From: Candidatus Agathobaculum intestinipullorum
Lineage (GTDB): Bacteria > Bacillota > Clostridia > Oscillospirales > Butyricicoccaceae
NCBI GenBank assembly: GCA_019117485.1
Contig: DWZQ01000001.1
Span: 28,574 to 92,573, forward strand
Direction: 5' to 3'
DNA: 64,000 nt
Shown: positions 16,652 through 24,970 of the stretch, piece after piece
Layout of the letters: each line of letters opens with the position of its first letter
Numbering within the stretch: the stretch's first letter is position 1
Notes under the pieces: generated by a model
What the model was told of the DNA's origin: nothing
Seen by the model: only the letters and a program-made list of their open reading frames with translations
Database searches by the model: none
Position numbers and translations under genes: made by a program

Positions 16652-17062
16652 ATGGCGGATCACAAGGAGTACTGGTCGACCGAGAGCGATCAGGGTTCTA
16701 TCCGGATCTCCGAGGACGTTGTGGCGTCCATTGCGGCGCTGGCTACGTCGGAGACCGAAGGTGTCAGCGGTCTGTATTCCACGCTGACCAGCGACATCGT
16801 CAGCTTTTTGAGCAAAAAGAACCTGTCCAAGGGTGTGCGTATTGAGATCGGCGAGCAAGGCACGGTCAAAATTGAGATCGGCTTCCTTGCCCTGTTTGGC
16901 CATAATATCTGTGATGTGGCAAAGCAGGTGCAGCAGAGTGTGCGGTCATCGGTCGAGTCGATGACCGGCTTGAAAGTTACCGAGGTCAATGTACACGTCG
17001 GCGGCGTGACGTTCACGCCAGCGCCGGCCGCAGCCGAGGAGTTGTCTGCGGTGCAGGAGTAA
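16652..17062 (+). CDS. Asp23/Gls24 family envelope stress response protein
   Basis: 136 residues of the Asp23 (DUF322) family. Core GSIRISEDVVASIAALA at 15-31, then KGVRIEIGEQGTVKIEI, the VQQSVRSSVESMTGLKV helix and VNVHVGGVTF. Members form abundant fibres beneath the membrane and influence envelope homeostasis. Starts at ATG 16652 with AAAGGAG upstream. In many Clostridia an Asp23 gene follows spoIIIAH, as here. It has its own promoter and a strong terminator. Confidence 0.92.
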   Translation: MADHKEYWSTESDQGSIRISEDVVASIAALATSETEGVSGLYSTLTSDIVSFLSKKNLSKGVRIEIGEQGTVKIEIGFLALFGHNICDVAKQVQQSVRSSVESMTGLKVTEVNVHVGGVTFTPAPAAAEELSAVQE

Positions 17063-17087
17063 AACCTTATCCAGCGGAGACAGTTTG

Positions 17088-17134
17088 AAAACCTCCTGTG
17101 TGGTGTCAGATGGAAGCACCACACAGGAGGTTTT
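17088..17134 (+). terminator. Intrinsic terminator after the Asp23 gene
   Basis: Perfect 18-bp inverted repeat (17088-17105 with 17117-17134), 11-base loop, four Us in the distal arm. It also lies downstream of the microprotein gene on the minus strand and may serve both. Confidence 0.88.
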
Positions 17135-17162
17135 GCATATAATATGGCAAAATGGGATTACT

Positions 17163-17282
17163 TTATGCCGCCTCGGCAAGCTCGCGCAATGCTTCCTGCT
17201 TGCTGTCAGCGGAGAACAAAAACGCGCCGTTTTCGTCATATACTTCAATGTGTCCGTTAACATATTCGATCGAGCAGCCCAT
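17163..17282 (-). CDS. 39-residue acidic microprotein
   Basis: Read directly from the sequence: begins MGCSIEYVNGHIEVYDENG and ends ELAEAA, 39 residues. A good AAAGGAG lies 8 bases before ATG 17282, and the frame ends in TAA 28 bases before the terminator. Composition suggests a short beta hairpin (EYVNGHIEVYD, AFLFSAD) followed by a helix (KQEALRELAEA). I recall similar small orphan proteins in Clostridia but know no function. Confidence 0.7.
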   Translation of the reverse strand: MGCSIEYVNGHIEVYDENGAFLFSADSKQEALRELAEAA

Positions 17283-17344
17283 AATCGGTTCTCCTTTCCT
17301 TTGATGATAGGAGTATATCAAAGAAAAGGTACAATAATCAGGGC

Positions 17345-18343
17345 TTATTCAAGTAACAGCCGCAATTGTTTTTGAAACGCGTCACGCACATCTGATGGGT
17401 CGACGATCCAAACACCGCCGCCCAGTCCGAACACCCAAGAAAAGAATTGCGGACTGACTACAACGGAGACGTTGACATAAAAATGGTCTGCATCCGCAGG
17501 CTGCACCATCAGGTCAGCGCCAAAGCGATCGCGCAGCACGCCGATAAAACGGTTTTCGCATTGCAGCCGCACGGTTTTTTCCTCGCCGGAGAACATACCA
17601 AACACTTTTCGCGAATAAGATGCCGGGTTGAATTGATTATGGAATAGGTTTTGTCCTTCGCGTAGCAGCTCGGTCAGTTGGATGTGCTCCATCTTGTCCA
17701 CACGATAGTGGCGGATGGTATTTGAAGTCCGTTCATAGGCGATCAGGTAATAATTTTCGTCATCCCACGTCAGCGCCCACGGGCTGACCTGATAGCGCGC
17801 ACCGTTCTTGCGGTAGCGCTTGCGGATACGCTCAGTACCTGAAAAATCGATCATCCATTCGAAATACTGAAAGGTGATTTGCACGCCGGCTGACACCGCC
17901 GCGTGCAGTGTGTCGATATTGTAGTAGATGCTCTCGTTGACGGTTTTGCTACGGTCCGCGATGTAGACCTGCCGTTGCAGCGCGCGCGCTTGCGGTTCGC
18001 TGGCCAGCGATTCAATTTTGCAAATCAGTTCATTCGACTTTTTTTCGGTGATGAACCGGGAGCACTGAATGGCATCGACCAGCAGTTTCAGCTCGGGCAA
18101 TTCAAAATCACGCGAAGCGACATAATACCCGCCGCCCGGTCCGCGTTGCAGGACAATATCCAGTCCGAAATTCTGCAAAGCAGCGATATCTGAATAGATG
18201 CTCTTGCGTTCGGCTTCAATGCCACAGAGGGCAAGTTGTTGCAGCAGTCCGTCCACGCCGAGCTTGTGGTCTTCATCTGTTTTTTGCAACAAAATCCGAC
18301 ATAAATATAGCAGCTTAAGTTTTTGATTTGGATTTTTAGGCAT
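17345..18343 (-). CDS. WYL-domain transcriptional regulator
   Basis: 332 residues. Residues 1-80 form a DeoR-like winged helix (KLGVDGLLQQLAL, recognition region AERKSIYSDIAAL, and GPGGGYYVASRDFELPE). A WYL ligand-binding core lies at about 140-230 (VSPWALTWDDENYYLIAYE in place of the WYL motif), followed by a C-terminal extension domain (FSGEEKTVRLQCENRFIGV). Such proteins are usually repressors or activators that sense nucleotides or nucleic acid. Starts 8 bases inside the end of the macrodomain gene, so the two are co-translated. Confidence 0.88.
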   Translation of the reverse strand: MPKNPNQKLKLLYLCRILLQKTDEDHKLGVDGLLQQLALCGIEAERKSIYSDIAALQNFGLDIVLQRGPGGGYYVASRDFELPELKLLVDAIQCSRFITEKKSNELICKIESLASEPQARALQRQVYIADRSKTVNESIYYNIDTLHAAVSAGVQITFQYFEWMIDFSGTERIRKRYRKNGARYQVSPWALTWDDENYYLIAYERTSNTIRHYRVDKMEHIQLTELLREGQNLFHNQFNPASYSRKVFGMFSGEEKTVRLQCENRFIGVLRDRFGADLMVQPADADHFYVNVSVVVSPQFFSWVFGLGGGVWIVDPSDVRDAFQKQLRLLLE

Positions 18344-18860
18344 TCTTCTGCTCCGCTTCCGTCAGTGCCTGCTGATAGGCGGCGAATGTGTTCGCGTCAA
18401 AGCAGACCATGGTCACCTGCTCGATTTCATCGTGTGCATGCAAATAGGCGAGGATGGTGTTTACCGCGATACGCGCTGCCTGCGGCAGCGGAAAGTGATA
18501 GACACCGGTACTGATCGACGGGAAGGCAACCGTTTTGCAGCCAAGTTCGGATGCGATGGTGAGGGAATTGCGATAGCACGCGGCCAGCTTGTCTGCTTCG
18601 CCGCATGTACCGCCGTGCCAGATCGGGCCGGGTGTGTGTATCACATAGCGGCAAGGCAGACGGTAGCCTTTGGTTGCCTTTGCCTCGCCAGTCTCACAGC
18701 CATGCAGCGTGCGGCATTCCGCAAGCAGTTCAGGCCCAGCCGCGCGATGGATTGCGCCGTCGACTCCGCCGCCGCCCAACAGCGAAGTGTTAGCCGCGTT
18801 GACAATCGCGTCGGTCGTACAGTGGGTGATGTCGCCCTGTATGATTTGCAGTCGATCCAT
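18336..18860 (-). CDS. Macrodomain O-acetyl-ADP-ribose deacetylase family protein
   Basis: 174 residues, a single macrodomain. ADP-ribose site residues are visible: QGDITHCTTDAIVNAAN at 8-24, LLGGGGVDGAIHRAAGP, and FPSISTGVYHFP near 115-126. The family (YmdB, MacroD type) removes ADP-ribose or acetyl groups from ADP-ribose derivatives. First gene of a two-gene operon with the WYL regulator. Confidence 0.93.
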   Translation of the reverse strand: MDRLQIIQGDITHCTTDAIVNAANTSLLGGGGVDGAIHRAAGPELLAECRTLHGCETGEAKATKGYRLPCRYVIHTPGPIWHGGTCGEADKLAACYRNSLTIASELGCKTVAFPSISTGVYHFPLPQAARIAVNTILAYLHAHDEIEQVTMVCFDANTFAAYQQALTEAEQKNA

Positions 18861-18896
18861 AAAGTAAGCCCTCTTTCTGGGTGATTATTTGGACTT

Positions 18897-18925
18897 ATTA
18901 TACGTCTGTCGGGTGCGAAATGCAA
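18897..18925 (-). promoter_or_regulatory. SigA promoter of the macrodomain-WYL operon
   Basis: Minus strand TTGCAT (18925-18920), 17 bases, TATAAT (18902-18897). Back to back with the recombinase promoter, 5 bases between the -35 boxes. Confidence 0.8.
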
Positions 18926-18930
18926 GTTGT

Positions 18931-18959
18931 TTGACGGCGCTTGCGCCATGCGCTATAAT
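18931..18959 (+). promoter_or_regulatory. SigA promoter of the recombinase gene
   Basis: TTGACG (18931-18936), 17 bases, TATAAT (18954-18959). Confidence 0.85.
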
Positions 18960-18996
18960 AAATGCAGAAGGCAAACACACATCAAAGGAGACTGTC

Positions 18997-20019
18997 ATGG
19001 ACAAGCCGATGTCGCAGTACGCCGCGGACGCGCCGCGTGTGCTGCGTGATTTTTTAACCTATATTTCCACCATTCAAGGCAAATCTGCCAAGACTGCACA
19101 TGAGTATTACCTCGACCTGCGCCTGTTTTTCCGTGTGCTCAAGCGCAACAAGGGACTGGCGGACAAGGATGTGCCCATCGAAAAAATCCCGATCGACGAT
19201 GTGGATGTGGATTTTTTGGCGCAGGTGACATTGTCCGATGCCTATGATTATCTGGAATATATGTCGGGTGAGCGGCCTACCCAACAGAACAGCGCGCTCA
19301 CCGATTATGGTCTGAACAGCACGTCGCGTGCGCGTAAAGTCTCGGCCATCCGCGCGTTTTTTCGCTACCTGACCGATAAAAAACACCTTCTGGAGCATAA
19401 TCCGATGAGCAATCTGGAGGCGCCGACCATTCGCAAGTCGCTGCCGGTCTATCTGACCACGGACGACAGCGTCAAACTGCTCGAATCCGTGCAAGGGGAG
19501 TATGCCGAGCGGGATTATTGTATTCTGACGTTTTTCCTCAACTGCGGGCTGCGTGTGTCCGAACTGGTGGGGCTGAATTTGTCGGATTTTCAGGGTGATA
19601 CGGTGCGTGTGCTCGGCAAGGGCAACAAGGAGCGCACGGTCTATCTGAACGATGCCTGCAAACTGGCGCTGGAGCGATATCTGCCGAAACGCATCACACC
19701 GCATGACCGGGATAAAAACGCGCTGTTTATCAGTCGAAACCGCAATCGCATCAACGTGCAGACGGTTAAGTGGCTGGTGAAAAAGCATCTGGGGCAGGCG
19801 GGATTGGACACGCAGAAATATTCCGCACACAAGCTGCGACACACCGCCGCGACGCTGATGTATCAGAACGGTGTTGATATTCGCACCTTGCAAAATATTC
19901 TCGGACACACCAGCGTCAATACGACGATGATCTATACGCACATTGAGGACAGCAGCTTGCGGGAGGCGGCAGCCAAAAATCCGCTGGCTTCCGTGAAACC
20001 ACAGGACAAAAATTCGTGA
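18997..20019 (+). CDS. Tyrosine recombinase of XerC/XerD type
   Basis: 340-residue site-specific recombinase. An N-terminal SAM-like core-binding domain (FLTYISTIQGKSAKTAHEY) precedes the catalytic domain, which has all active-site residues: Arg in CGLRVSELVGL, Lys in GKGNKERTVYL, HxxR in HKLRHTAATL, His in LGHTSVNTTM and the Tyr nucleophile in IYTHIED. The ATG at 18997 follows AAAGGAG; the frame before it overlaps promoter DNA. A stand-alone gene with its own promoter and no attachment site or mobile genes nearby, so a housekeeping chromosome-dimer resolvase is more likely than a phage integrase. Confidence 0.9.
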   Translation: MDKPMSQYAADAPRVLRDFLTYISTIQGKSAKTAHEYYLDLRLFFRVLKRNKGLADKDVPIEKIPIDDVDVDFLAQVTLSDAYDYLEYMSGERPTQQNSALTDYGLNSTSRARKVSAIRAFFRYLTDKKHLLEHNPMSNLEAPTIRKSLPVYLTTDDSVKLLESVQGEYAERDYCILTFFLNCGLRVSELVGLNLSDFQGDTVRVLGKGNKERTVYLNDACKLALERYLPKRITPHDRDKNALFISRNRNRINVQTVKWLVKKHLGQAGLDTQKYSAHKLRHTAATLMYQNGVDIRTLQNILGHTSVNTTMIYTHIEDSSLREAAAKNPLASVKPQDKNS

Positions 20020-20027
20020 AGGACAGG

Positions 20028-20061
20028 AAAAGGCCGCGCAGCATCGCTGCACGGCCTTTTT
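20028..20061. terminator. Bidirectional terminator between the recombinase gene and dapB
   Basis: Stem AAAAGGCCG...CGGCCTTTT with GCAGC/GCTGC continuing inward; U-tract on the plus strand, A-tract giving Us on the minus strand. Confidence 0.85.
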
Positions 20062-20068
20062 GTTTTGG

Positions 20069-20836
20069 TTATGCATTGTGAGAAGCGATCACGTCGCTCA
20101 TGTCATACATGCCGGGCTGCTGGCAGCCAGCCATAAATGCAGCGGCATCCACTGCGCCGACGGCAAATACCTCGCGCGAAAGCGCGGTGTGCTTGATCTC
20201 GATGATCTCATCGCGACCGCAGAATAGCACGCTGTGCTCGCCAACAATCGTACCGCCGCGGATTGCGGAAATGCCGATCTCATGGGCAGGGCGCTTTTCG
20301 CGGCGCTCGTGGCGGTCGTAAACGTATTCCGCGTCATAGGGCAGGGCGTCAGCTACTGCATCGGCCAGCATCAGTGCCGTACCGGATGGGGCATCAAGCT
20401 TCTGGTTGTGGTGCTTTTCGATGATTTCAACGTCGTATTTGTCGCCAAGCACCGCCGCAGACTTACGCAACAGCTCGGTCATCAGGTTAATGCCGATCGA
20501 CATGTTGCCCGAGCGGAACACCGGAATCTCGCCGGACGCGGCGCGGATAGCCTGCAACTGTTCGGCAGAATGGCCGGTCGTGCAGATGACGACGGGCGTT
20601 TTATGCTGTTTGCAGTAGTCCAGCAAGTGCTCAGTGCTCGATGCGTTGGAAAAGTCAATGATCACGTCGCATGTACCGCCAAACTCGAACGGGTCGGCAA
20701 ACACAGGGAAATTCGAATATTTCGTTGTATTGATATCAAACCCGGCGACAATTTCCATACCATCCCGGCCGCGGACAATATCCGCGATTACACGTCCCAT
20801 CCGGCCGTTGCAGCCGGAAAGCGCAATTTTCAACAT
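20069..20836 (-). CDS. dapB: 4-hydroxy-tetrahydrodipicolinate reductase
   Basis: Second lysine-branch enzyme: reduces hydroxytetrahydrodipicolinate with NAD(P)H. 255 residues. Nucleotide-binding GCNGRMGRVI at 8-17, then DFSNASSTEHLL, the catalytic region EKHHNQKLDAPSGTAL with His and Lys, and the C-terminal domain. Third gene of asd-dapA-dapB, 25 bases after dapA. Confidence 0.97.
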   Translation of the reverse strand: MLKIALSGCNGRMGRVIADIVRGRDGMEIVAGFDINTTKYSNFPVFADPFEFGGTCDVIIDFSNASSTEHLLDYCKQHKTPVVICTTGHSAEQLQAIRAASGEIPVFRSGNMSIGINLMTELLRKSAAVLGDKYDVEIIEKHHNQKLDAPSGTALMLADAVADALPYDAEYVYDRHERREKRPAHEIGISAIRGGTIVGEHSVLFCGRDEIIEIKHTALSREVFAVGAVDAAAFMAGCQQPGMYDMSDVIASHNA

Positions 20837-20861
20837 CTTTGTTAAGCTCCTTTTGGAAGTC

Positions 20862-21752
20862 TCAGATCTTGCAGCCCGCGGCAGCCAGTTCCTTGCGGAT
20901 CAGCTCAATGTGCTCCGGTGTTGGCTCGACGAGCGGCAGGCGAAGCGGGCCGACGTTCCAGCCAAGGATTTCCATTGCCTTTTTGACGGGGATGGGGTTA
21001 ACCTCGCAGAACAGGGCGTCGATCAGGTTGTGGAATGCAAATTGCATCTTAGCAGCTTCCGGATAGCGGTTCTCGAAGCACAGCTGGCACAGATCGTGCG
21101 TCTGCTGAGGCGCCACATTGGACAGCACTGAGATCACGCCTTTACCGCCCAGTGCCATCAGCGGGACGATCTGGTCGTCGTTACCGGACCAGATGTTGAG
21201 GTCGTCACCGCACAGGGCGCGCGCAGCAGCCAGCAGGCTGAAGTTGCCGGATGCGGCCTTGAGGCCGTTGATATTCGGATGCTTGGACAGGGTCTGCAAG
21301 GTTTCAGCAGTAAAGCAGACCCCTGTGCGGCTGGGTACGTTGTACAGGACGATCGGCAGGTCACAGCTGTCCGCAATCGCAGTGTAGTGCGCGATTAGAC
21401 CACGCTGTGAGGTCTTGTTGTAGTACGGGGTGACCGACAGACCACCGTCTGCACCGCACTCCTTGGCAAACTTGGTCAGTTCGATCGCGTAGGCGGTATC
21501 ATTCGACCCGACGCCTGCAACAACAGGGATGCGGTGGTTGACGTATTCACAGCACCAGGAGACAGCCTCGCGGTGCTCCTTGTCGTGCAGGGTGGACGAC
21601 TCACCGGTCGTGCCGCAGACGATGATTGCGTCCGTGCCGTTGGCAATCTGGTGGTCGATGATGCGGCCAAATTCCTCATAGTTCACTTCGCCGGTCGACT
21701 TGAACGGTGTGATGATGGCGACACCTGCGCCGGTAAATACAGGATTCTTCAT
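20862..21752 (-). CDS. dapA: 4-hydroxy-tetrahydrodipicolinate synthase
   Basis: Condenses pyruvate and aspartate semialdehyde; entry step to lysine, diaminopimelate and dipicolinate (spore core). 296 residues. GTTGESSTL at 45-53, the Tyr of YNVPSRTG, and the Schiff-base Lys in GLKAASGNF. Start ATG 21752 with GGAGG upstream in the end of asd; the 15-codon extension upstream lies in asd. Confidence 0.96.
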   Translation of the reverse strand: MKNPVFTGAGVAIITPFKSTGEVNYEEFGRIIDHQIANGTDAIIVCGTTGESSTLHDKEHREAVSWCCEYVNHRIPVVAGVGSNDTAYAIELTKFAKECGADGGLSVTPYYNKTSQRGLIAHYTAIADSCDLPIVLYNVPSRTGVCFTAETLQTLSKHPNINGLKAASGNFSLLAAARALCGDDLNIWSGNDDQIVPLMALGGKGVISVLSNVAPQQTHDLCQLCFENRYPEAAKMQFAFHNLIDALFCEVNPIPVKKAMEILGWNVGPLRLPLVEPTPEHIELIRKELAAAGCKI

Positions 21753-21769
21753 AATATAGGCTGCCTCCT

Positions 21770-22852
21770 TTAGCGGTCCATATAGCCTTCGGCACACAGC
21801 AGCTCCGCCATCAGAACGGCGCCGCCGGCCGCGCCGCGCAGGGTGTTATGCGACAGGCTGACAAACTTGTAATCATACAGGGCGTCCTCGCGAAGACGGC
21901 CGATCGAAACACCCATACCGCCTTCCAGATCGCGGTCGAGCTTGGTTTGCGGACGGTTGTCTTCCTCGAAATAGGTCAGGAAATGCTCGGGCGCAGAGGG
22001 GAGTTTCGGTTCCTGCGCGCGGCCCTTATAGCTGCGCCAACGCGCGATCATCTCCTCCTTAGTCGGTTTGTTCTTGAACTTTACAAATGCCGCTGCCATA
22101 TGACCGTCAGACGCGGCCACACGCAAGCACTGCGCGGTGATGACCGGCGAGGTAGCAGGCTCGATGTGGTCGCCTTCGATGTGGCCCCAGACCTTCATCG
22201 GCTCTTTCTCGCTCTTTTCTTCCTCGCCGCCGATGTACGGGATAACATTGTCGACCATTTCTGGCCAGGTTTCAAAGGTCTTGCCCGCGCCGGAAATCGC
22301 CTGATAGGTGCAGACGGCGACTTCGGTCGGCTCAAAGTCGATCAGTGCGGACAGGGCAGGGACATAGCTCTGGATCGAGCAGTTGGACTTGACCGCGATA
22401 AAACCACGCTTGGTGCCAAGACGTTTCCGCTGCGCCGGGATGATCTGCGCGTGATCGGCGTTGATCTCCGGGATGATCATGGGAACATCGGGCGTCATGC
22501 GGTGTGCAGAGTTGTTCGAGCAGACCGGACACTCAAGCTTTGCATATTTTTCCTCCAGCGCGCGGATTTCATCCTTTTTCATATCGACTGCACAGAAGAT
22601 AAAGTCTACCTTGGAGGCGATCTCCTCAGCGTCGGCCGTGGCATCGAGCATCACCATGTCACGATATTTCTCCGGCATCGGGACAGCCATTTTCCAGCGG
22701 CCTTCGCAGGCCTCGGCGTAGGTTTTGCCACGGTTGCGTGCGGAAGCGGCAAGCGCCACGACCTCAAACCAGGGATGATTTTCCAGCAGCAGTGAAAAAC
22801 GCTGGCCAACCATGCCCGTAGCCCCGACAATACCCACTTTGTAGTGATTCAT
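21770..22852 (-). CDS. asd: Aspartate-semialdehyde dehydrogenase
   Basis: Reduces aspartyl phosphate to the semialdehyde with NADPH. 360 residues. GATGMVGQRF at the nucleotide site, then CSNNSAHRM, the active-site Cys in VKSNCSIQS, and SDGHMAAAFVKF. These features fit the archaeal/fungal-like subtype rather than the enterobacterial one. ATG 22852 has GGAAGG 11 bases upstream; the in-frame TTG at 22861 is too close to it. First gene after the lysine riboswitch. Confidence 0.95.
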   Translation of the reverse strand: MNHYKVGIVGATGMVGQRFSLLLENHPWFEVVALAASARNRGKTYAEACEGRWKMAVPMPEKYRDMVMLDATADAEEIASKVDFIFCAVDMKKDEIRALEEKYAKLECPVCSNNSAHRMTPDVPMIIPEINADHAQIIPAQRKRLGTKRGFIAVKSNCSIQSYVPALSALIDFEPTEVAVCTYQAISGAGKTFETWPEMVDNVIPYIGGEEEKSEKEPMKVWGHIEGDHIEPATSPVITAQCLRVAASDGHMAAAFVKFKNKPTKEEMIARWRSYKGRAQEPKLPSAPEHFLTYFEEDNRPQTKLDRDLEGGMGVSIGRLREDALYDYKFVSLSHNTLRGAAGGAVLMAELLCAEGYMDR

Positions 22853-22916
22853 TTTGATCAAATCCTTCCAAAAGATTTATTAACGCTTGCATTTTTGCCA
22901 AACATGGACAAGAAAG

Positions 22917-23180
22917 AAAAAAACCGGTTGAAAAACCGGTATGATCTATACTATAATAGAAAGTGCGGGACAAGCCGCAGCCTTCCAAACAGGATAGCTC
23001 TCCACCGGCATTTCTGCTGATGACAGACGCAGGGATATTCTCCGGAACGTCCAGCCCGGGCTTGCCGCAACAAGAACCGGCTTCGGCGGAAGACCCTTTC
23101 TCGGCTGCTTAACGGGTTTACGGACCCTCCCAGACGATACTGATGAAAACCGCGCCTCTATCTTTGAAACTGTACTTTTC
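22917..23180 (-). promoter_or_regulatory. Lysine riboswitch (L box) with terminator
   Basis: Conserved L-box segments are present in order on the minus strand: AGATAGAGGCGCGG (23163-23150), GCCGAAGC, CTGTCATC, and GGAGAGCTATCCTG ending near 22989. A terminator hairpin (22940-22923, ACCGGTT/AACCGGT) with a run of seven Us follows. High lysine should stop transcription before asd-dapA-dapB. Confidence 0.93.
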
Positions 23181-23186
23181 GTTCTT

Positions 23187-23215
23187 ATTGTAGAATAAGG
23201 ATATTTATTTGTCAA
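23187..23215 (-). promoter_or_regulatory. SigA promoter of the asd-dapA-dapB operon
   Basis: Minus strand TTGACA (23215-23210), 17 bases, TACAAT (23192-23187), just upstream of the riboswitch. Confidence 0.88.
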
Positions 23216-23248
23216 TAGAACGCGTAAAAAATTAAAGGAGTGGAAACA

Positions 23249-24955
23249 ATGAAGAGGATAATTTCCTTGTGCTTATGTATGTTGCTGGCGCTTGGCGGAC
23301 TGTGCATGTCGGCGCCGGCTTCAGCGGTCGACACCAACGTGACGTTGCGCGTCGGCCTGACCATCGACGGGTCAAGCAGTTTTGCCGACCCGAAGCTGGA
23401 GAATGCGTCTGGTTATCCAACCGGCTATACGATTGGTCAGATGAATGGCACTACGTTTACCAGCAGCCAGACGGTTTCGTCCTCGCAGCTGACCATCCGG
23501 CTGGTGAACGATGCGTTTCAGGTGAGTGATACGGCGAGCGGTTCGGTGTTATATACCTCATCAGCTGGCGCAGACCATATCGCGATCCGACCGAACAGCA
23601 CGCTGACTTGGTTTAAGGGTTATAAGTGGTACGGTGATTTCGTCTACCGCCGTGCATCGGGCAGCAACCTGACTGTAATAAACTATGTCGGGCTGGAGGA
23701 CTATGTGAAAGGCGTGCTGCCGTACGAGATCAGCGCGGACTGGCCGGCAGAGGCGCAGAAGGCACAGGCTGTGTGTGCGCGTTCTTTCGCTTTGGGTACG
23801 CACAAACATGAGGGCAGCGGTTATGACCTGTGCAATACCACGAATTGTCAGGTCTATCTGGGCGCAAACCGCGCGACTGCACAGTCGGACGCGGCAGTGG
23901 AGGCAACCCGCGGTGAATATCTGACCTATAACGGCGACTTGATCGTTGGTTATTTCTTCTCGTCTGACGGCGGCGCGACTGAGGATGCGGTCAATGTCTG
24001 GGGCGGCGATTATCCCTACTTGCAGGGCAAAGAGGACCCATATGAGACCTACGACAGTTCGTGGAGCGTAACGCTTACGGCAGACGAGGTGCGCCAGAAG
24101 CTGACTAACGCGGGATATACGATCGGACAAATCGCTAATGTCGAAGTCACCAAGCGCACGGATAACGATAATGTCAATCAGGTGACTGTAACGGATACAA
24201 GTGGCAAGCAGGTGGTTATTTCCAAGTCGAATACGCGCACCGTATTCGGTTTGGACAGCATCCGTTATACCATCACGCCGAATACATCCAACAAGGCGGC
24301 TGCGCTGCCGCAGAGCGCCAGCCTGAAGATTGTTCCGTCGTCGCATAAGGTTCAGCTTGACGGCGAAGCGGTCAAACCGCAGGGCTATAATGTCAATGGC
24401 AATAATTATTACAAACTGCGGGACATTGCGTACTTACTCAGCGGCACGGACAGCCAGTTTAATGTAACATGGGAGGCGGATAAGAACCGCATCCTGCTGA
24501 CCACCGAAAGCCCGTACCAGCTGGTGGGCGGAGAAATGACCGATTCGGTTTCGGCCGTCATCCAGAGCAGCTTGCCTTCGGATTCTGTAATCTCGCTCGA
24601 CGGCAAGACGATTTCTCTGACCGGCTACCGCATTAACGGCAACAATTACTATCAGCTGCGCGCAATGGGTGACGCACTGGGGTTTGGTGTAGATTTTGAT
24701 GAGGACAGCAAAACTGTGCTGATTACTTCTGATGAAACGCTGCCGGAAGACTCGGAGGGACCGTCTACGCCGGAGACCAAGCCGGATCAAAATGGGCAGC
24801 CGTCTACGCCACCGGTCAGCTATACCTTTACCGGTAGCGGCTGGGGGCATAGCGTCGGCATGAGCCAGTGGGGAGCATATGCGATGGCGCAGCAAGGCTT
24901 TACCTATGAGGAAATCCTTAAATTCTATTTTACCGGTATTGCAATCGCCGGTTGA
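23249..24955 (+). CDS. SpoIID/LytB family protein with two inserted copper-amine-oxidase-N-like domains
   Basis: 568-residue exported protein with a signal peptide at 1-28. Residues about 145-345 are the SpoIID/LytB core (NYVGLEDYVKGVLPYEI, WPAEAQKAQAVCARSF, YFFSSDGGATEDA), a fold linked to peptidoglycan hydrolysis or its activation. The usual family end motif, GHSVGMSQWGAYAMA, appears only at 533-547. Between lie two repeats resembling the copper amine oxidase N-terminal/stalk domain (NVNGNNYYKLRDIAYLL at 381-397; RINGNNYYQLRAMGDAL at 461-477) and a Pro/Thr-rich linker. ATG 23249 has AAAGGAG 8 bases upstream. It could act in sporulation or vegetative wall turnover; length and inserts differ from classical SpoIID. 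Confidence 0.88.
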   Translation: MKRIISLCLCMLLALGGLCMSAPASAVDTNVTLRVGLTIDGSSSFADPKLENASGYPTGYTIGQMNGTTFTSSQTVSSSQLTIRLVNDAFQVSDTASGSVLYTSSAGADHIAIRPNSTLTWFKGYKWYGDFVYRRASGSNLTVINYVGLEDYVKGVLPYEISADWPAEAQKAQAVCARSFALGTHKHEGSGYDLCNTTNCQVYLGANRATAQSDAAVEATRGEYLTYNGDLIVGYFFSSDGGATEDAVNVWGGDYPYLQGKEDPYETYDSSWSVTLTADEVRQKLTNAGYTIGQIANVEVTKRTDNDNVNQVTVTDTSGKQVVISKSNTRTVFGLDSIRYTITPNTSNKAAALPQSASLKIVPSSHKVQLDGEAVKPQGYNVNGNNYYKLRDIAYLLSGTDSQFNVTWEADKNRILLTTESPYQLVGGEMTDSVSAVIQSSLPSDSVISLDGKTISLTGYRINGNNYYQLRAMGDALGFGVDFDEDSKTVLITSDETLPEDSEGPSTPETKPDQNGQPSTPPVSYTFTGSGWGHSVGMSQWGAYAMAQQGFTYEEILKFYFTGIAIAG

Positions 24956-24970
24956 CGCAGCGAAAGAAAA

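Noticed and set aside
18997..20019. Tyrosine recombinase considered as integrase of a mobile island
   Set aside because: No attachment repeats, tRNA gene, excisionase or cargo nearby; own SigA promoter and XerC/D-like length point to a housekeeping gene.
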